Of a DNA stretch of 64,000 nt, positions 61,261 to 64,000 are shown piece by piece. The notes beneath the pieces are model-generated. The model did not search any database and was not told the origin of the DNA. It was given only the letters and a program-made list of their open reading frames with translations. Positions within the stretch are counted from its first letter, which is position 1. Each line of letters opens with the position of its first letter. A program made the position numbers and the translations under genes. Origin of the DNA: an uncultured Oscillospiraceae bacterium (GTDB lineage Bacteria > Bacillota_A > Clostridia > Oscillospirales > Acutalibacteraceae). The stretch covers positions 1-64,000 of the forward strand of contig CAJUTL010000009.1 in assembly GCA_910589395.1 (NCBI GenBank). Reading direction: 5' to 3'.

Positions 61261-62391
61261 TCAGATCCGTTTTGCCAGGCGCTCGATATTTTCCCGATAA
61301 AAGCTCTCAAACGCTCCCGCGTCAAGGGCTTCTCTGATCCGCAGAAGCAGCGTATTGTAAAAATAGAGATTGTGCATCACCATCAGCCGCATTGCCAGCA
61401 TTTCTCCGGCCTTCAGCAGATGGTGCACATAGGCTCTGCTGAAGCCGCGGCAAGTTGGGCAGCCGCAGGCCTCGTCCAGGGGAGAATCGTCCAATTCGTA
61501 TTTTGCATTCATCAAATTCCGGCAGCCCTGCCAGGTAAAGGCATGTCCATGGCGGGCATTGCGGCTGGGCATGACACAATCGAACAGGTCAACGCCTCTT
61601 CGCACGCCCTCCAGAATATTGGCAGGGGTTCCCACGCCCATCAGGTATCGGATCTTATTTGGGGGCATATGGGGCTCTACCGCCTCGATCACACGGTACA
61701 TTTCTTCGGTGGGCTCTCCCACCGCCAGACCGCCGATGGCGTATCCGTCCAGGTCCATTTCGGCAATGCGCTTCATGTGCTCGACCCGCAGATCCTCATA
61801 AGTGCAGCCCTGATTGATCCCGAACAGCAGCTGCTGAGGATTCACAGCCTCCTCCTGGGCATTTAACCGGTTCATTTCCCGTTTACAACGCTCCAGCCAT
61901 CTGGCGGTACGCTCACAGGAGGTTTTTGCATAGCTGTATTCCGCGGGATTTTCCACACATTCGTCAAAAGCCATGGCAATGGTGGAGCCAAGATTTGACT
62001 GGATCCGCATGCTTTCTTCCGGCCCCATAAAAATTTTGTGGCCGTCAATATGAGAGGCAAAGGTCACGCCTTCTTCTGTGATATTGCGCAGCTTTGCCAG
62101 GGAAAACACCTGAAAGCCTCCACTGTCGGTCAGCACGGGGCCTTCCCAGCCGGTAAATTTCCGAATCCCGCCCAACTGCTTTACAATAGTATCGCCTGGG
62201 CGCACGTGCAGGTGATAGGTATTGCAAAGCTGTACCTGGCAGCGCAGTTCCTTCAGATCATAAGCGGAAACCGCCCCCTTGATCGCCCCGGCGGTGGCCA
62301 CATTCATAAAAGCAGGGGTCTGCACCGTTCCGTGAACGGTCTGAAATTCCCCGCGCCGGGCGTTTCTTTCTGTTTTCAGTAATCGATACAT
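61261..62391 (-). CDS. tgt: tRNA-guanine transglycosylase
   Basis: Exchanges G34 for preQ1 in tRNAs with GUN anticodons. The 376-residue protein has the nucleophile region LTDSGGFQVFSLAKL, GGLAVGEP for base recognition, DCVMPSRNARHG, and the zinc site CGCPTC (about 306-311) with a further Cys/His. ATG 62391 has a GGGAGAG upstream; the frame is open 24 codons further but overlaps queA. It follows queA by 46 bases. No preQ1 synthesis gene is in the window. Confidence 0.96.
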   Translation of the reverse strand: MYRLLKTERNARRGEFQTVHGTVQTPAFMNVATAGAIKGAVSAYDLKELRCQVQLCNTYHLHVRPGDTIVKQLGGIRKFTGWEGPVLTDSGGFQVFSLAKLRNITEEGVTFASHIDGHKIFMGPEESMRIQSNLGSTIAMAFDECVENPAEYSYAKTSCERTARWLERCKREMNRLNAQEEAVNPQQLLFGINQGCTYEDLRVEHMKRIAEMDLDGYAIGGLAVGEPTEEMYRVIEAVEPHMPPNKIRYLMGVGTPANILEGVRRGVDLFDCVMPSRNARHGHAFTWQGCRNLMNAKYELDDSPLDEACGCPTCRGFSRAYVHHLLKAGEMLAMRLMVMHNLYFYNTLLLRIREALDAGAFESFYRENIERLAKRI

Positions 62392-62437
62392 AATAGTAAC
62401 TCTCCCGTGTACGTTGTAATGATTATTTTTGCAGCAG

Positions 62438-63475
62438 TTATGAAATAAGCATTGCATCTCCAAAGCTGAAAAAGCGATATTTTTCCTTTACGGCTTCCCG
62501 GTAGGCATTCAGTACGTTTTCCCGCCCGGCCAAGGCGGATACCAGCATGATCAGTGTGCTTTCCGGCAAATGAAAATTGGTAATGAGTGCGTCCAGACCC
62601 TTGAATTCATAGCCGGGATAGATAAAAATATCGGTCCAGCCCTCGCTTTCCCGAAAGCACCCTTCTTTTTGCGCGACGGATTCGATGGTGCGGCAGCTGG
62701 TGGTGCCCACTGCTACAACGCGGCCGCCCTTTTCCTTGGTTTCCCGAATCAGCTTTGCGGTTTCTTCCGGCATGTAGTAATGCTCGGAGTGCATTTTGTG
62801 GTCTGTGATCTTCTCCGCACTGACAGGGCGGAAGGTGCCGAGCCCCACATGAAGGGTGACAAAGCCGATTCTTATTCCTTTTGCACGGATCTTTTCCAGC
62901 AGCTCCGGGGTAAAGTGCAGGCCTGCCGTGGGAGCGGCGGCGGAACCTATCTCTCGGGAATAAACAGTCTGATACCGCTCTTTGTCCTGCAGCTTTTCTT
63001 TGATATAGGGCGGCAAAGGCATTTGGCCGATCTGATCCAAAAGCTGAAAAAACACGCCGGTGTATGTAAAGTGGATCTGCCTGCCGCCATCCTCCAAAAC
63101 ATCGACCACTTCACAGCGCAGAAGGCCGTCGCCAAAGGTGAAGGTACTTCCTTTTTTCGCTCTTTTTCCCGGTTTTGCGAGGACCTCCCAGATATCATTT
63201 TCTTTGTTTTCCAACAAAAGAAATTCCACATGAGCCCCTGTATCGTCTTTTACTCCGTAGATACGTGCAGGAAGCACACGGGAATCGTTTAGGATCAGAC
63301 AATCCTCCGGGTTTAAAAAATCCACGATATCCCGAAACCGATGGTGCTCTATCTCCCCAGTGCTTTTGTCAAGGCACATCAGACGCGAGCTGTCCCTGGG
63401 TTCTACAGGTGTCTGAGCAATCAGCTCCTCCGGCAGCTCAAAATTAAAATCGCTGGTTTTCATCTTGCTTTCCAT
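62438..63475 (-). CDS. queA: tRNA preQ1(34) S-adenosylmethionine ribosyltransferase-isomerase
   Basis: Adds an epoxycyclopentanediol from the ribose of AdoMet to preQ1 in tRNA, giving epoxyqueuosine. The 345-residue protein has the standard start FELPEELIAQTPVEPRDSSR, the block SAAAPTAGLHFTPELLEKI and the end FYNFHLPES-like sequence (LITNFHLPESTLIMLVSA). ATG 63475 has AAAGGA seven bases upstream. It is first of queA-tgt-yajC and divergent from asd. Confidence 0.96.
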   Translation of the reverse strand: MESKMKTSDFNFELPEELIAQTPVEPRDSSRLMCLDKSTGEIEHHRFRDIVDFLNPEDCLILNDSRVLPARIYGVKDDTGAHVEFLLLENKENDIWEVLAKPGKRAKKGSTFTFGDGLLRCEVVDVLEDGGRQIHFTYTGVFFQLLDQIGQMPLPPYIKEKLQDKERYQTVYSREIGSAAAPTAGLHFTPELLEKIRAKGIRIGFVTLHVGLGTFRPVSAEKITDHKMHSEHYYMPEETAKLIRETKEKGGRVVAVGTTSCRTIESVAQKEGCFRESEGWTDIFIYPGYEFKGLDALITNFHLPESTLIMLVSALAGRENVLNAYREAVKEKYRFFSFGDAMLIS

Positions 63476-63565
63476 AAGCTTTCCTTTCTCAGGGGCCGAT
63501 TACCCGTTTTTCTTTTGCTTTAGCACCAGTTTTCCAAAAAATTCATAGAATGTAAGACCGAAAAA

Positions 63566-63594
63566 TTGACAACGGGGAGAAACTAAGGTATGAT
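63566..63594 (+). promoter_or_regulatory. Sigma-A promoter of the asd leader
   Basis: A perfect TTGACA (63566-63571), 17 bases and TATGAT (63589-63594). Transcription should begin at about 63601, the first base of the riboswitch. Confidence 0.8.
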
Positions 63595-63600
63595 AAAAGA

Positions 63601-63758
63601 AATAGAGGCGCGGCTTTCAAAAGTATCAGAATAGAGGTTGCCGAAACCTGTGAAATTGTGTGAAAGGGAAATCCGCCGAAGGAGTCTGCCCGGCAAGCAG
63701 CTCCTGGCTGCAGCGGTAAACAGCCCTGCGGCTGCCATCTTTTCGATGGAGCGCTATT
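63601..63758 (+). promoter_or_regulatory. Lysine riboswitch (L-box)
   Basis: The conserved blocks appear in order: AGAGGCGCGG (P1/P2), CTTTCAAAAGTATC, TGTGAAAGGGAAATC, CCGCCGAAGGAG, CTCCTGGCTGCAGCGG and CTGCGGCTGCCATC, ending in GGAGCGCTATT. P1 pairs AATAG (63601-63605) with CTATT (63754-63758). This is the same layout as the Bacillus lysC leader. It should sense lysine and reduce expression of the downstream aspartate-pathway gene. Confidence 0.88.
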
Positions 63759-63812
63759 GATTTTTGGGGACTTTCCCGAAAAAGCAGCAGTTTCATTATA
63801 AAAGATTGGCAG

Positions 63813-63840
63813 CCGGTTTTCAACCGGTTTTTCTGTTTTT
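63813..63840 (+). terminator. Probable riboswitch-controlled terminator
   Basis: CCGGTT (63813-63818) and AACCGG (63822-63827) form a short stem followed by TTTTTCTGTTTTTT. It lies 54 bases after the aptamer and 85 bases before asd, as expected for an attenuator used when lysine is bound. Confidence 0.7.
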
Positions 63841-63924
63841 TCTCCAAAGGTTTGTCAGAAAAAGTAAATTCTCTTTTTTCAAGCAAATCTCAGTTTGAGC
63901 AATTTTCAGAAAGGATGTTGCAAG

Positions 63925-64000
63925 ATGAAGCAGTATCGGGTAGGAATTATCGGGTGCACCGGAATGGTTGGGCAGCGCTTTGCCACCATTTTAGAAAATC
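63925..64000 (+). CDS. asd: Aspartate-semialdehyde dehydrogenase, N-terminal fragment (cut by window end)
   Basis: The first 25 codons start MKQYRVGIIGCTGMVGQRFA, the nucleotide-binding GxTGxVGQ motif of aspartate-semialdehyde dehydrogenase. That enzyme makes the branch point of lysine, threonine and methionine synthesis. AAGGA lies nine bases before ATG 63925. The lysine riboswitch upstream fits this assignment. The rest lies outside the window. Confidence 0.85.
   Translation, partial: MKQYRVGIIGCTGMVGQRFATILEN

Overview
The window reads as chromosomal core DNA of a spore-forming, Gram-positive anaerobe of the class Clostridia, most likely Oscillospiraceae/Ruminococcaceae-like. The evidence is a complete ctsR-mcsA-mcsB-clpC heat-shock operon with a CtsR box, sporulation-type genes (cwlD-like amidase, spoIIM next to xerD, a YtvI-like protein), a class A RNase P RNA, an SLH-anchored surface protease, AGGAGG-type ribosome sites, frequent GTG/TTG starts, and a B12 methionine synthase whose reactivation domain is a separate gene. 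The taxonomic placement is inference from gene families, not from a search.

Layout. 1-4.2 kb: an imperfect inverted repeat, a large secreted M6 metallopeptidase with Ig-like and SLH domains, and a decayed reading frame. 4.2-11 kb (minus): a sugar oxidoreductase/epimerase pair, phosphofructokinase, and the polyphosphate pair ppk1-ppx. 11.2-13.2 kb (plus): tRNA-Ser(GGA), a Nudix hydrolase, asnS. 13.5-18.1 kb: a PurF homologue without its catalytic cysteine, an aspartate-aminotransferase-type enzyme, a YtvI-like membrane protein and a small XRE regulator. 18.3-23.2 kb: nicotinate phosphoribosyltransferase, rnpB, a nitroreductase, and a second oxidoreductase/epimerase pair. 23.3-27.6 kb: a YitT protein, an HD hydrolase, an ABC-2 transporter whose two genes overlap by about 164 bp, a TSCPD protein, and a 48-residue Cys/Gly-rich protein on the minus strand. 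27.9-32.5 kb: the CtsR regulon operon. 32.5-39.4 kb: an S1-domain protein, a lipoprotein cyclophilin, rex, icd-acn and an AEC carrier. 39.7-45.5 kb (plus): tepA, uppP, ftsK/spoIIIE, a ComEC-like metallo-hydrolase and DUF3006. 45.6-49.5 kb (minus): metF, the MetH activation domain and metH. 49.8-54.8 kb (plus): cwlD, radA, a DUF6873 protein, an acetyltransferase and a tyrosine recombinase. 54.9-60.4 kb (minus): a DUF624-like membrane protein, xerD, frameshifted spoIIM, a TIGR04086 protein and an ABC exporter. 60.8-63.5 kb (minus): yajC, tgt and queA. The window ends with a lysine riboswitch and the first codons of asd.

The genes form several working units: polyphosphate synthesis and breakdown next to glycolytic PFK; the icd/acn route to 2-oxoglutarate with Rex beside it; one-carbon/methionine cycling (metF, metH and its reactivase); queuosine tRNA modification; arginine phosphorylation-linked proteolysis; and sporulation and envelope functions.

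Most of the window is ordinary core genome and I do not see a clear new defence or biosynthetic system. The best leads are non-coding or irregular: two short mobile-like elements with terminal inverted repeats (one supplies the stop codon of xerD, the other can draw a pseudoknot and shares its ends with a solo hairpin 33 kb away), a poly-T frameshift in spoIIM, the cysteine-less PurF homologue, the overlapping ABC genes, a Cys-rich micro-protein behind a sigma-K-like promoter, and a small ORF coupled to a recombinase behind an AT-rich palindrome.
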